Shown here: positions 8,554 to 17,073 of the stretch, piece after piece
Layout of the letters: every line of letters begins with the position of its first letter
How positions within the stretch are numbered: the stretch's first letter is position 1
Source of the DNA: Nitrososphaerota archaeon
Lineage (GTDB): Archaea > Thermoproteota > Nitrososphaeria > Nitrososphaerales > Nitrosopumilaceae
Direction of reading: 5' to 3'
Length of the DNA stretch: 64,000 nucleotides
Assembly: GCA_028866895.1 (NCBI GenBank)
Contig: JAGWHF010000006.1
Location: 1-64,000, forward strand
Program-made: the position numbers and the translations under genes
Notes under the pieces: model-generated
The model's database searches: none
What the model saw: only the letters and a program-made list of their open reading frames with translations
What the model was told of the DNA's origin: nothing

Positions 8554-8783
8554 CCGAACTTGCCAAAGACGCGCCTTATGAACCCCTGCCTTCCGGTACC
8601 CTTCCTTCTCTGGACCCCGCTCTCGCCGAATCTTTTTGCCCTGATCTGGTGGAGCTTGACGCACCGGTGGTCCTCCGGCAGCCTGTGCTCCGGGCAGAAC
8701 TTGTCGCTGCAATAGTTGCACTGGAACGGCATGTCCGTCTTCTCGCCACAGTATGCGCAGTCGACTTTCTCCATGCCCTTCAT
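8547..8783 (-). CDS. AN1-type zinc finger protein
   Basis: A 78-aa protein whose first half matches the AN1 zinc finger: C-x2-C (CAYCGEK), C-x2-C (CNYCSDKFC), then C-P-E-H-R-L-P-E-D-H-R-C, giving the Cys/His set that binds two zinc ions. The C-terminal half is strongly basic (KRFGESGVQRRKGTGRQG), suitable for nucleic acid or ribosome contact. In eukaryotes AN1 fingers occur in stress and ubiquitin/proteasome-linked proteins; archaeal roles are not established. The 3' end overlaps the convergent membrane-protein gene by 7 nt. ATG 8774 (MEKVDCAYC) is an alternative start. Confidence 0.85.
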   Translation of the reverse strand: MKGMEKVDCAYCGEKTDMPFQCNYCSDKFCPEHRLPEDHRCVKLHQIRAKRFGESGVQRRKGTGRQGFIRRVFGKFGQ

Positions 8784-8880
8784 CGTCCATTATCCTAAAT
8801 CAATGTTAAGAACCAAGCAAATTTCTGCAATTATTTGAATTAATTGACAAGACTTAATTACCAAAAATTGAGGATGAAAA

Positions 8881-9633
8881 ATGATTTCCGGAATGATAAA
8901 GGGACAGGTCGCCGTGATAACTGGGGCAAGCAGCGGCATCGGGTATGCAACCGCTCTTTCACTGGCAAGGGCGGGAGCAAAGGTTGTTGCAGGCGCAAGA
9001 AGAAAGGAGAGGCTAGACAAGCTCCGGGGGGAGATTGAGGGTGCCGGCGGCGAATGCGTCGCGGTATCATGCGACGTTACAAAACGCGCCGACTGCGAGT
9101 CCCTGATAGACGCCGCGATAAAAAAGTGGGGCAGGATTGACATTTTGATTAACAACGCTGGACTGATGCCGCTAAGCTTCGTGAAGAACCTCAAGATTGA
9201 CGAGTGGGAGAGGATGGTTGACGTGAACATCAAGGGGGTGCTGTACTGTACCGCGGCCGCCGTCCCGCACCTCCTGGCCCAAAAGTCGGGCCACATCGTG
9301 AACATATCGTCCATAGCAGGCCGGGTCGTGTTTCCCGCGGGAAGCGTCTACTGCGCCACAAAGTATGCGGTCAGGGCCTTTGGCGAGGGGCTGAGGCAGG
9401 AGCTTTCCACCAGGAACAACATCAGGGTAACCACCATCGAGCCTGGCGTGGTGGCCACCGAGCTTACGGACACCATTACGGACAAGTCGCTTGAGGCCTT
9501 TGTAAAATCCGTCAAGGAGATGCAGGCCCTAAAGGCGGAGGACATTGCAAGCTCCATACTCTTTGCGGTCGACTCGCCGCCCCACATGAACGTAAACGAG
9601 ATAACCATCAGGCCGACGGCCCAAGAAAGATGA
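8881..9633 (+). CDS. Short-chain dehydrogenase/reductase
   Basis: A 250-aa classical SDR. The Rossmann motif TGASSGIGYATAL, a DVTK stretch, the NNAG motif (LINNAGLMPL), catalytic Ser in VNISSIAG and YxxxK in SVYCATKYAV are all present; PG motif follows in TTIEPGVVATEL. The residues after the second strand (GARRKERL) suggest NADP preference. Substrate unknown. CTTAATTAC about 24 nt before ATG supports a leaderless start. It is followed after 15 nt by a flavoprotein gene, so the two may form a redox operon. Confidence 0.9.
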   Translation: MISGMIKGQVAVITGASSGIGYATALSLARAGAKVVAGARRKERLDKLRGEIEGAGGECVAVSCDVTKRADCESLIDAAIKKWGRIDILINNAGLMPLSFVKNLKIDEWERMVDVNIKGVLYCTAAAVPHLLAQKSGHIVNISSIAGRVVFPAGSVYCATKYAVRAFGEGLRQELSTRNNIRVTTIEPGVVATELTDTITDKSLEAFVKSVKEMQALKAEDIASSILFAVDSPPHMNVNEITIRPTAQER

Positions 9634-9648
9634 CGGAGGCATGCTGAG

Positions 9649-10791
9649 ATGCGACCTGCCAACATTGTAATACTGGGGGGCGGCTTTGGCGGCCTTGCGG
9701 CCGCAAACGAGCTGCGCGGCAGCCTCACGCAGGACTCGAGGATAATGATAGTCGACAAGAAGGACTGGTTCATGATGGACCTGGTCAAGCTCTGGATGAT
9801 TGCAGGCTCGAGGGAGTTCGAGTCCTCAAAGAGGCCGCTTGAGGCCGTGACAAAGAAGGGCATCGAGTTCATAAACGAGAACGTGACCCGGATCGACCTT
9901 CAGAACAAGATAGTAAGGACGAGCTACCGCAGGCTGCATTATGATTACCTGATAATCGCGCTCGGGGTGGAGCTTGCGCCCGAGCTAATCCCGGGCCTCC
10001 GGGAGAACAGCCTCGTGCTGTACGACATAAACGACGTCCCCAAGATCCGCGATGCCATCCGCAAGATGAAGTCGGGGAGGCTGGCAATCGCGATAACGGG
10101 CCTTCCCTACAAGTGCCCGCCCGCCCCGTACGAGGCCGCACTGATTATCAGGTCGGTCCTTGAGGAGACGGGCTCGGGCAGTTCCGTCGAGATGGACCTT
10201 TACAGCCCCACCCCCATAACGCTGCCTGCCGGCGGCCCTCAGGTCAGCGAGCAGATCCTCCAGATACTAAATTCAAAGGGAATCAACTTCCACGGAAGCT
10301 GCAAGACGGTTGCTGTGGATCCAGGCAAGCTAAAGTTCGAGTCAGGCGAAGCCGCATTTGACATGCTGATAACGGTGCCCCCCCACAAGGTCCCGCTTGT
10401 CGCGGTGGACTGCGGCCTTGCCGAGCCCGGCAGGTTCATCGAGGTCGACAGGACGTGCAGGACCAAGTTTGAAGGCGTCTATGCAATAGGCGACGTCAAC
10501 CAGATAATGGTGACCGACAAGATCGCAGTCCCAAAGGCGGGAATATTTGCCGAGGGGGAGGGGGTGGCCGTCGCAAGAAACATTGCCTCGAGGATAAAGA
10601 AGGAGGCCGAGGGCGCGATATTTGATGGCAAGGGAGGGTGCTACCTTGAGACCGGGAAGGGGGCTGCAGGATACATCAGGGTGGACATGTATGCTGATCC
10701 GGTGCCGATAACTGAGATCCTTCCTCCCACCGCCGACTATCTTGCCGAGAAGGAAAAGTTCGAGAAGGAACGCCTTGAACGGTGGCTCTAG
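9649..10791 (+). CDS. Flavoprotein of the sulfide:quinone reductase / NDH-2 family
   Basis: A 380-aa two-dinucleotide-binding protein. It has the N-terminal FAD motif VILGGGFGGLAAANEL, the strand-end motif YDYLIIALGVEL, and the second FAD contact KFEGVYAIGDVNQI near residue 285. The segment GLPYKCPPAPYEAA (Cys at about 149) is characteristic of the SQR/flavocytochrome c sulfide dehydrogenase branch, and another Cys occurs in GGCYLETG. It could pass electrons from sulfide or NAD(P)H to quinone; without all three SQR cysteines in their usual places I leave the substrate open. Probably co-transcribed with the upstream SDR. Confidence 0.8.
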   Translation: MRPANIVILGGGFGGLAAANELRGSLTQDSRIMIVDKKDWFMMDLVKLWMIAGSREFESSKRPLEAVTKKGIEFINENVTRIDLQNKIVRTSYRRLHYDYLIIALGVELAPELIPGLRENSLVLYDINDVPKIRDAIRKMKSGRLAIAITGLPYKCPPAPYEAALIIRSVLEETGSGSSVEMDLYSPTPITLPAGGPQVSEQILQILNSKGINFHGSCKTVAVDPGKLKFESGEAAFDMLITVPPHKVPLVAVDCGLAEPGRFIEVDRTCRTKFEGVYAIGDVNQIMVTDKIAVPKAGIFAEGEGVAVARNIASRIKKEAEGAIFDGKGGCYLETGKGAAGYIRVDMYADPVPITEILPPTADYLAEKEKFEKERLERWL

Positions 10792-10852
10792 CGGGAATTC
10801 AGCCTGACGCAATCCCACCATTTAATAATTTCAACTCCGGCCAGCAACTTGA

Positions 10853-10929
10853 GGGACCGTTGTCTAGCTTGGTATGATGCTAGCCTGGGGTGCTAGAGGT
10901 CGCCGGTTCAAGTCCGGCCGGTCCCACCA
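10853..10929 (+). tRNA. tRNA-Pro (anticodon GGG)
   Basis: All four arms can be drawn: acceptor GGGACCG with CGGTCCC, short D stem GTC/GAT, anticodon stem CTAGC/GCTAG around loop CTGGGGT (anticodon GGG), T stem GCCGG/CCGGC around TTCAAGT. Discriminator A and CCA (10927-10929) are encoded. No intron. A TTTAATAATT element about 30 nt upstream can act as promoter. Confidence 0.95.
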
Positions 10930-11074
10930 TATTGCCGCACGTACTGCGCAAATGCGGGCAGTCAAACTCTGCACATGTCATGCCAACATTTTTGCCGGAA
11001 CCGAATGGCAGGCATATGCCCGCGGTATTCCGTACGGCCGTTAATCACATGCCCTGCATTTCTGCAGAGGCCAA

Positions 11075-11806
11075 TTACTGTTTGCAGACCGGGCTTCCAT
11101 GGCAGGACATGTCCGCAGTAGGCGTTTCAAAATCCGTAACATGGGTTCCGCTGAGGTTGGCACCATGCATGATACTTGACCCGGCATAGGCATCTTGGAG
11201 GTCTGCCCCCACCAGGTTGGCATTTGTCAGATTGGCCCCGGCAAGCCATGAATACGACAGATTGGCATTTTGAAGATTGGCACCTGCGAAACTGGCATCA
11301 CCTGCCCAGATGTGGTAGAAATTTACCCCCTGCAGATCAGCGCCTGAAAGGTCGGCATACATGAACGTGGAGCCGGCAAGCCTGGCACCGCTAAAATCTG
11401 CGCCTGAAAGGTCGGCACCGTAGAAATCAGACCATTGCAAATTGGACCCTTCCAAATTGGCTCCTGCAAGGTCCGCGTTGTTGATGTTGTCCCCCTGCAT
11501 GTCCGCCCCTTGGAGGTCTGCACCCCTTAGGTCCGTACCATAAAGCCTGGCGCCTGCCAGGTCAGCTCCAGAAAGGTTAATTCCTGCCAGATCCCGGAAT
11601 GTCAGGTCCATCCCGCTCAGATCACAGCCTGCCCAGTCATTGTTTTTCGATGACTGGCCATAGCATGGATTGTAAGTCTGTACGGGACCCGGCGCCGTGC
11701 CGTGCCCGCTGCTTGCCAGCGCATATGACGATGGAATGCCCGGCGCTGCGACGGATGCCGCCAAGATTGCCGCCAGCAACACCATCACAGGTAACCTTAA
11801 TGACAC
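11075..11806 (-). CDS. Secreted pentapeptide-repeat protein
   Basis: A 243-aa protein with an N-terminal signal peptide (MSLRLPVMVLLAAILAASVA, cleavage near SYA-LA) and then about 25 tandem A(D/N)Lxx pentapeptides (GADLQGADMQ, LAGANLEGSNLQ, GADLSGADFSG), which fold into a right-handed square beta-helix. Four cysteines (CYG, GCDL, MSCHG, VCKQ) could form disulfides at the two ends, fitting an extracellular location. The start is GTG 11806; a TATA (TTTTTATAGG, about 11826-11835) lies about 25 nt upstream. Function unknown; some members mimic DNA, but secretion argues for an envelope or surface role. Confidence 0.9.
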   Translation of the reverse strand: MSLRLPVMVLLAAILAASVAAPGIPSSYALASSGHGTAPGPVQTYNPCYGQSSKNNDWAGCDLSGMDLTFRDLAGINLSGADLAGARLYGTDLRGADLQGADMQGDNINNADLAGANLEGSNLQWSDFYGADLSGADFSGARLAGSTFMYADLSGADLQGVNFYHIWAGDASFAGANLQNANLSYSWLAGANLTNANLVGADLQDAYAGSSIMHGANLSGTHVTDFETPTADMSCHGSPVCKQ

Positions 11807-11885
11807 GGTTTTAGTTGTGTACCGATCCTATAAAAATAACGCACATTTCATTTCAGGCATGTGCCGGATATCACGCAGACAAGAA

Positions 11886-12068
11886 TCACGCGTTGAGAAG
11901 GGCGCCCACCGGTGGGATTGCTACCAAATCCCGGCCAGTGATGTTCCCCTGCTCCAACTGAAATAAAGACCATATTGCAATTAGACCGGTCCTGAACTCT
12001 TCCCATTCAGGTTCCAAAAGCGCCTTGTCGGCCCATGCCACTGTTACCGCTCCATACTGCCGTCCCAT
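11886..12068 (-). CDS. Possible 60-aa hypothetical protein
   Basis: A minus-strand frame of 60 codons in an otherwise empty 345-nt gap. The translation has a protein-like pattern of alternating hydrophobic and acidic residues (TGLIAIWSLFQLEQGN) and starts MGRQYGAVTVAWADKALLEP. AAAATTTATG (about 12078-12090) could be a TATA box, though a little close to ATG 12068; a GTG lies at 12044. No family recognised, and random occurrence cannot be excluded. Confidence 0.35.
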   Translation of the reverse strand: MGRQYGAVTVAWADKALLEPEWEEFRTGLIAIWSLFQLEQGNITGRDLVAIPPVGALLNA

Positions 12069-12150
12069 GAAATCTTGTCATAAATTTTGATGCTGAAGAT
12101 GACGCCTGTTTGCCATCCCTACTTTTGAGCGGTTTTGGCCTCTTTAGGGC

Positions 12151-12453
12151 ATGGCAAAAAGGAGGTTCATCATTGACCTTGGGCGCGAGAAGATCGAGGC
12201 CGAGGGCCACCAGCACAGGAACGTGGCAGTCAGGTACCTGATGAAGAGGCGCAGGTCGCTTCTCATGACAAGGGATTCCGGCAAGGCCGAGGCGCTGTAT
12301 TCCAGCCTGCCAAGGTCCGTCTCGATAATAGGCGGACATGTAACAAGGGCATACAGGATAAACTGGGAGCGCGAGGGGACCACGGAATTTGAAGGGTCAA
12401 GGTTTGTCTTTACACTCGAGGAGCTCGGGGGCCATCTGGAAATGCCGGCCTAA
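12151..12453 (+). CDS. Hypothetical 100-aa basic protein
   Basis: Starts MAKRRFIIDLGREKIEAEGH, with the first half rich in Arg and Lys (RYLMKRRRSLLMTRDSGKAE) and a second half rich in beta-type residues (SVSIIGGHVTRAYRINWERE), ending in an acidic tail. No membrane segment or signal peptide. I do not recognise the family. It converges with the cupredoxin gene 11 nt downstream. Confidence 0.65.
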   Translation: MAKRRFIIDLGREKIEAEGHQHRNVAVRYLMKRRRSLLMTRDSGKAEALYSSLPRSVSIIGGHVTRAYRINWEREGTTEFEGSRFVFTLEELGGHLEMPA

Positions 12454-12464
12454 AAAAGGGCACC

Positions 12465-12944
12465 CTAGGAGGTCAGCGCGCCCGGAACGATGTCAATCTC
12501 GCCCTTCATCCAGGGGTGGACCTTGCAGTAGTACGGGATCTGCGCCGTCTGGGTGAACAGGAACGTGTAGGTCTTGCCCGGCAGGATCGCCTCGGACCCA
12601 AAGACGCCGCTGTATGCATCCTTGTAGTCCTTGACCGGCGTCACATAGTGTGCCGCAGCATCCTTGTTTGTCCATGTTACCTCGTTGTCGATCCCAAGCT
12701 GGACTGACTGCTTCTTTGGAACAAAGTTCTGCTGCTGGTCGGAGTTCATCGAGCCTGCCACGATGGTTATCTTTGTGCTAAGCTCGGGCTTTAAGATCTT
12801 CTCAGGAATTATCGGCTTGGCGTTGTATTCCGGAATGTAATACATCTGGTAGTACCCAATCCCGACTGCCGCGCCTACAATGATCGCAATCAGTGCTATT
12901 CCATACGCATGACTTGACGAGACTGGAACGGCCACAAGTCCCAT
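12465..12944 (-). CDS. Membrane-anchored blue copper protein (cupredoxin)
   Basis: A 159-aa protein with one N-terminal membrane helix (IALIAIIVGAAVGIGYY, about 16-32) and an extracytoplasmic plastocyanin-like domain. The type 1 copper ligands are visible: His in DAAAHYVTP, then Cys, His and Met in YYCKVHPWMKGE. Ammonia-oxidising archaea encode many such proteins in place of cytochromes c, to carry electrons between hydroxylamine oxidation, quinone and terminal oxidase. No partner gene sits beside it. The exact start (ATG 12944 or GTG 12935) is uncertain because a TATA-like CATTTATTAATG lies close by. Confidence 0.9.
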   Translation of the reverse strand: MGLVAVPVSSSHAYGIALIAIIVGAAVGIGYYQMYYIPEYNAKPIIPEKILKPELSTKITIVAGSMNSDQQQNFVPKKQSVQLGIDNEVTWTNKDAAAHYVTPVKDYKDAYSGVFGSEAILPGKTYTFLFTQTAQIPYYCKVHPWMKGEIDIVPGALTS

Positions 12945-13004
12945 TCCACAAGGTCATTAATAAATGAAATCCGCCCGCCGCAATCCCGCGGCTCCCTGCC
13001 GCTG

Positions 13005-14705
13005 TCAGCTTGCCGACTCGACATATGTCCTGAATCCCAGTACGTCATAGTAGGCCCTCGGGACCATCGGCTTGCACTGGTAGAGCAGGTCGTTTGCCGC
13101 CTCGTCAAGCACGTATGTCACCGCCCAGTCATCCTCGCTCCTAATCGACCTGCCAAACCCCTGCAGCAGCTTGACAAGCGTCTGCGACTTGTACCACAGG
13201 GGGAACCTCTGCATCTTAATCTTGGTCCTCTTCTCGCTGAGGTTGGGATACGGGGCCTTTGCTATTATCTGGAACCTTGAGAGGTCGTCCTTGAGGTCTA
13301 CCCCCTCCCACAGCGACGACGAGAGCAGCACGCCGTCCGCGTCTGCCGCGTGGTTCTGTATTACCTCCTCTTGGGTCATCCCGTCCTCGTTCCTGCTGTG
13401 GCAGATCCTTATCCTGCCCCTGTTTTTCTCCGAGAGGTTGTTCCTGATGTCAAGGCACCTCTTCTCGGACGACGTAAGTATGAGGCCTCGCTCCCCCTCG
13501 TGCTTGGAGAGTACCTCGTCAATCTTCGAGATTACTGCAAGCTCGTCCTCCCACCTAGAGGAGTAGCTGAGCTTCCGGACGTTGAGGAAGCTTATCCTCC
13601 TCCTGTCCGGCAGGAACGGTGATTTCGGCGTGTCGACAAACGCGACCTTCGAGGGATCAAGCCCAGTATTCTCGCAGAAGCTTGCCTTGTCGATTGTGGC
13701 CGACATGAAGACCTGGGTGTCATCGTCAAAGAATGTCCTTACGTACTTTGAGATGTCAAGCGGCTTGATTGAAAGCGACCTGAGCCCTCCCCGGTCGTCA
13801 AAATACGGGTCGTTGATAACAAAATTGTCCTTGTTTGTCTCAAGCTCCGCATGCGAGTTTGCCATCCTCTCATAGCGCGACTCGAGCTTTGCAAGCAGCA
13901 TGTAGTCCGGATTTACCTGGAACTTCCGGCTCTCCTGTAGGTCCCTTATCTGCTGCGAGTATGACCTGGCAAGATCGTCCACCAGCTGTATGACGACCTC
14001 CGGGTCTGAAAGCGAGTAGCTCCTTGCGTCGATCCCGCACTCCGTCATGTGCACGTTGTAGACGTCAATCCCGATGAACTGGATTATCTGGTCCTCTATC
14101 TTGTGGGCCTCGTCAAATATCGCGACCGGCTTGCTGATGTAGTCTGCATAGGCCTTCCTGCCGAACCTCTTGAGCTGAAAGTATGCCGCATAGTTCCACA
14201 GCGAGTGGTCAGACGCGAGGGCGCGGAACTTCTGGTCGTAATAAAAGCAGTACGGGACCTTCGGCTGCTGCTCCATCTCGCCCATCCTGGGCTTGAACTT
14301 GCAGTATTCCTTCACCTCCTTCCCGTTTGCCCTTACGGTCTCCTCGCATAGGCCCCTGTCGCATGAAAGCCCCCTCTGGAGCGCCTGCCTTGCCTCCCCC
14401 CCGGAAACCCCCTGCTGCTCCATGAGCTTGAGGCACGCAAAATTCGACTTGCCCTTTACCGGGTTGAAGAACCGCAGGTCCTTGGAATACTGGTCCTGCA
14501 GCTGCTTTGATGCTGTTATGACAAACGACTTGCCAAAATACCTGGCAAGCGTCGCCGCGATGAGCGACTTTCCCACACCCGTGGGGGCCGAAAGCACGAT
14601 GATCTTGTATCCTGACCTTAGCTCCTGCTCTATCGCAGAGAGTATGTCCTTCTGGATCTGCCTTGGCTTGAAGCCCTCGGGAAAATGCTCTAAAACGCCG
14701 CTCAT
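13005..14705 (-). CDS. XPD/DinG-family DNA helicase
   Basis: A 566-aa superfamily 2 helicase. Walker A APTGVGKS (40-47), DEAH box (198-201), motif V/VI region LLQGFGRSIRSEDDWAVTYV near the C-terminus. Between motifs I and II there is a cysteine cluster C91, C115, C120, C135 and C153, of which four fit the XPD 4Fe-4S domain that makes this family a 5'-3' helicase. Archaeal XPD homologues are linked to repair; a role in nucleotide excision repair here is inferred from family only. Transcribed alone on the minus strand. Confidence 0.88.
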   Translation of the reverse strand: MSGVLEHFPEGFKPRQIQKDILSAIEQELRSGYKIIVLSAPTGVGKSLIAATLARYFGKSFVITASKQLQDQYSKDLRFFNPVKGKSNFACLKLMEQQGVSGGEARQALQRGLSCDRGLCEETVRANGKEVKEYCKFKPRMGEMEQQPKVPYCFYYDQKFRALASDHSLWNYAAYFQLKRFGRKAYADYISKPVAIFDEAHKIEDQIIQFIGIDVYNVHMTECGIDARSYSLSDPEVVIQLVDDLARSYSQQIRDLQESRKFQVNPDYMLLAKLESRYERMANSHAELETNKDNFVINDPYFDDRGGLRSLSIKPLDISKYVRTFFDDDTQVFMSATIDKASFCENTGLDPSKVAFVDTPKSPFLPDRRRISFLNVRKLSYSSRWEDELAVISKIDEVLSKHEGERGLILTSSEKRCLDIRNNLSEKNRGRIRICHSRNEDGMTQEEVIQNHAADADGVLLSSSLWEGVDLKDDLSRFQIIAKAPYPNLSEKRTKIKMQRFPLWYKSQTLVKLLQGFGRSIRSEDDWAVTYVLDEAANDLLYQCKPMVPRAYYDVLGFRTYVESAS

Positions 14706-14811
14706 CTCTTCTCAGGTCTGTGAAATCATGGCGGATTTCTGCCTAACTTAACTCCTTGGAATCCCCCGGATGGCGCGGGCCTCCGCAGGAAGGTGCCGCA
14801 TGTCCGCAACC

Positions 14812-15012
14812 CTACTTTCTTATCGATACTACGAGTCTCCCGTTTGACTTGTCCCTGATGTTTACCTGCTGGGGGTGGACCTGGAAGTAGACGTGGCTCA
14901 TCACCAACACGTCCTCGCCGTCGGCCCCCGCCCTGCCGTCTGCAAGCAGTACGAGGTCCCGCATCGCCACCCTCGTCCTTGGCACCCCGTGCTTTTTTAT
15001 GAAATTGTCCAC
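14812..15012 (-). CDS. Small conserved-looking protein with unclear start
   Basis: The GTG at 15012 gives a 66-aa protein (MDNFIKKHGVPRTRVAMRDL ... NIRDKSNGRLVVSIRK). The frame stays open upstream to about 15084 and that extension also looks coding (DPDTEEAIRRRAEFYTSSIV), yet it contains no ATG, GTG or TTG. A TATA-like CTTATTAGG (about 15102-15110) would place transcription start near 15078, right at two ACG codons. Either translation starts at GTG 15012 after a 65-nt leader, or at a non-standard codon. Family not recognised. Confidence 0.55.
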   Translation of the reverse strand: MDNFIKKHGVPRTRVAMRDLVLLADGRAGADGEDVLVMSHVYFQVHPQQVNIRDKSNGRLVVSIRK

Positions 15013-15112
15013 AATGCTGCTTGTGTAAAATTCCGCCCTGCGCCGTATGGCCTCCTCAGTATCGGGATCTACGTGCGTCGTGGGTTACTAATGGGCGCGC
15101 CTCCTAATAAGA

Positions 15113-15721
15113 TCATCCTATCCTGTCGAACTTTTGGAGGCTCTTCCACAGGTACCACGTGGCAACCGTCCTGTACGGCCTCCATCTGTCGGCAAGCTCC
15201 TCCACCTCCTTGGGCGTGGGCAGCCTGGGCAGGGAGAATGCCCTCTGGACCCCCTTCTGGAGGCCGAGGTCCTGGACCGGCAGCACGTCCTCCCTGCAAA
15301 GCGAGAAGATGAGGAACATCTCGGCAGTCCACCTCCCTATCCCCTTGACCTGCGTGAGGTGCGCCACGACCTCCCCGTCCGTCATCCTTGGCAGCCTCTC
15401 AAGCCTGACCTGCCCGCTGTCCACCCTCCTTGAGAGGTCCTTCAGGTACTCCACCTTCATGCCTGAGAGCCCAGCCCTGCGCAGCACTGACCTCCTGGTT
15501 GCAAGAATCTCCGTGGCCGTGGGAAACCTAGGATAGAGGCCGCAGAATTTCTTGAAGATCGCCTCGGCTGCCCGCGTTGCAAGCTGCTGCGAGATTATGG
15601 ACTCGACGAGCACCGCAAAGTACCTGTTTCTCCTCCTCAGCTTGTACTCTCCCACCGATGCGATTATCCCCCTCATCACCGGGTCCCTCCGGAGGAACCT
15701 CACCCCGTCATGCTGCCTCAT
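15113..15721 (-). CDS. AlkA-type DNA glycosylase (HhH-GPD)
   Basis: A 202-aa base-excision repair glycosylase that removes alkylated bases. N-terminal helical part includes LVESIISQQLATRAAEAIFKK, the typical AlkA/MPG2 entry helix; the helix-hairpin-helix is LTQVKGIGRWTAEMFLIFSL, followed by the catalytic Asp in DVLPVQDLGLQKG (about residue 154). No FeS cluster cysteines at the C-terminus, which separates it from the Nth gene at 58432. It is the last gene of a five-gene overlapping minus-strand operon; its start overlaps the CDF transporter stop by 4 nt. Confidence 0.85.
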   Translation of the reverse strand: MRQHDGVRFLRRDPVMRGIIASVGEYKLRRRNRYFAVLVESIISQQLATRAAEAIFKKFCGLYPRFPTATEILATRRSVLRRAGLSGMKVEYLKDLSRRVDSGQVRLERLPRMTDGEVVAHLTQVKGIGRWTAEMFLIFSLCREDVLPVQDLGLQKGVQRAFSLPRLPTPKEVEELADRWRPYRTVATWYLWKSLQKFDRIG

Positions 15722-17073
15722 TGCGGCTCCGGGTGGATGGTAACTATAGCGTTTTTTATCCGGTCCTTTATCTTGTTCTCGATCTCTGACACTATGTCAT
15801 GGACCTGTTCTATCGTAAGGCTTCCGTCAAACGAGCAGTCGATGTCGACCTTGAAGACGTCCTGCAGCTGGAACGTGATGACCCGCCCTATCCTCCTGAC
15901 TCTCGGATACTCCCTAATGATGCCCGCCACCTGCTCCTCGATGGTAAGGTCCTCCACCGGCACGCTCTTTGGGATGGAGACGTACGGCTCCAGGTGTATC
16001 GTGATGTGCCTCACGTCCTCGACCGATTTTTTGATCTCCTCCTCTATCCTGTCGGAGACCTCGTGCGCGTCACGGAGCGACATGCCCCTGTCGACCATCA
16101 CGTGGAGGCTGATGAATGCGCCGTCCTTTGTGGTGTAGCTGATGTTGTGGATTCCCTCGACGCCCCTGACGGACGAGGCGACCTTGTTCACGATGTAATC
16201 TATGGGGACGTCCTTCCATGTGGGCTCAAAGTGGACCGTGACCTTGGAGTTTGAAATGCTGTCCCTGATGTTCTTCTCCACGTTTGCGCTAATCTTGTGC
16301 GCCTCCTCGAAGCTCGAGTCCCCCTTGAGCGATATTGTGACCTCCGCGAAGATGTCGCTTCCCGACCTGCGCATCTGCACCGCCTCCGTCTTCATCACGC
16401 CCTCCGTGCCGCTCACTATGTCCCGTACACTCCTTACCATGCTCTCCGGCACTGCGTCGGTAAGCTCCATCGCGTTCCTGTAAATCAGCTTCAGGCTGAG
16501 CGCCGCAAGGAAGAACCCAAGGATGAGGCCCGCAACAAAGTCTCCCTGGTAGAACCCGACGACGACAAGCAGTATGCCCGCCAGCGCGACGGAAGTGGCC
16601 GCGATGTCCATGAATGCGTGGTAATAGTCCACTCGCAGGGACGAGGCCTCCGTCCTGCCCATCGCCCTTTTCAGTATGGCAACCCTTGCGCCGTCCGAGC
16701 ATATCGTATAGACTGCCGCCCCCACTGCCATCATGCCGGGCAGGACTGCCGGGCGCGGCTCACCGAACCTTGAGATCGCCTCTAGGATGAAAAAGCATGC
16801 TATGGCAAGTATGATGAGCCCCCCGACGAAGCTTCCCATCGTCTCTATCTTGCCGTGTCCGTACGTGTGGTCCGTGTCGGGCGGCTTTGCCGACCACCTT
16901 GCAGTGACAAGGAGTATGCCCGTTACGACCGAGTCGAGCACCGCGTGTATGCTGTCGGTCACAAGCCCGAGGCTGTTTGAGGATATCCCGATTACAAGCT
17001 CTACTGCAAATGCCGACAAAATTATGCCAAGCGAGATCTTGAGCGCGTGGGTCTTGACGTTCTGCAGGCTCAA
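15718..17073 (-). CDS. CDF-family metal cation transporter with extended C-terminal domain
   Basis: A 451-aa cation diffusion facilitator. The membrane half (about 1-205) has the metal-site motif TDSIHAVLDS in helix 2 and VDYYHAFMDI in helix 5, and the cytoplasmic loop DTDHTYGHGKIE. CDFs usually end after one ferredoxin-like dimerisation domain (total about 300 aa). Here the cytoplasmic part runs for about 245 residues and contains three similar units, recognised by I-x-V-H-(F/L)-E-P-type endings: SKVTVHFEPTW, HITIHLEPYV and AIVTIHPEPQ. It would export Zn2+, Mn2+ or Fe2+. It overlaps the kinase gene before and the glycosylase gene after by 4 nt each. Confidence 0.88.
   Translation of the reverse strand: MSLQNVKTHALKISLGIILSAFAVELVIGISSNSLGLVTDSIHAVLDSVVTGILLVTARWSAKPPDTDHTYGHGKIETMGSFVGGLIILAIACFFILEAISRFGEPRPAVLPGMMAVGAAVYTICSDGARVAILKRAMGRTEASSLRVDYYHAFMDIAATSVALAGILLVVVGFYQGDFVAGLILGFFLAALSLKLIYRNAMELTDAVPESMVRSVRDIVSGTEGVMKTEAVQMRRSGSDIFAEVTISLKGDSSFEEAHKISANVEKNIRDSISNSKVTVHFEPTWKDVPIDYIVNKVASSVRGVEGIHNISYTTKDGAFISLHVMVDRGMSLRDAHEVSDRIEEEIKKSVEDVRHITIHLEPYVSIPKSVPVEDLTIEEQVAGIIREYPRVRRIGRVITFQLQDVFKVDIDCSFDGSLTIEQVHDIVSEIENKIKDRIKNAIVTIHPEPQ

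Noticed and set aside
10890-11189. 99-codon frame that begins inside the tRNA-Pro gene
   Set aside because: Overlaps the tRNA 3' half and the antisense of the pentapeptide-repeat gene.
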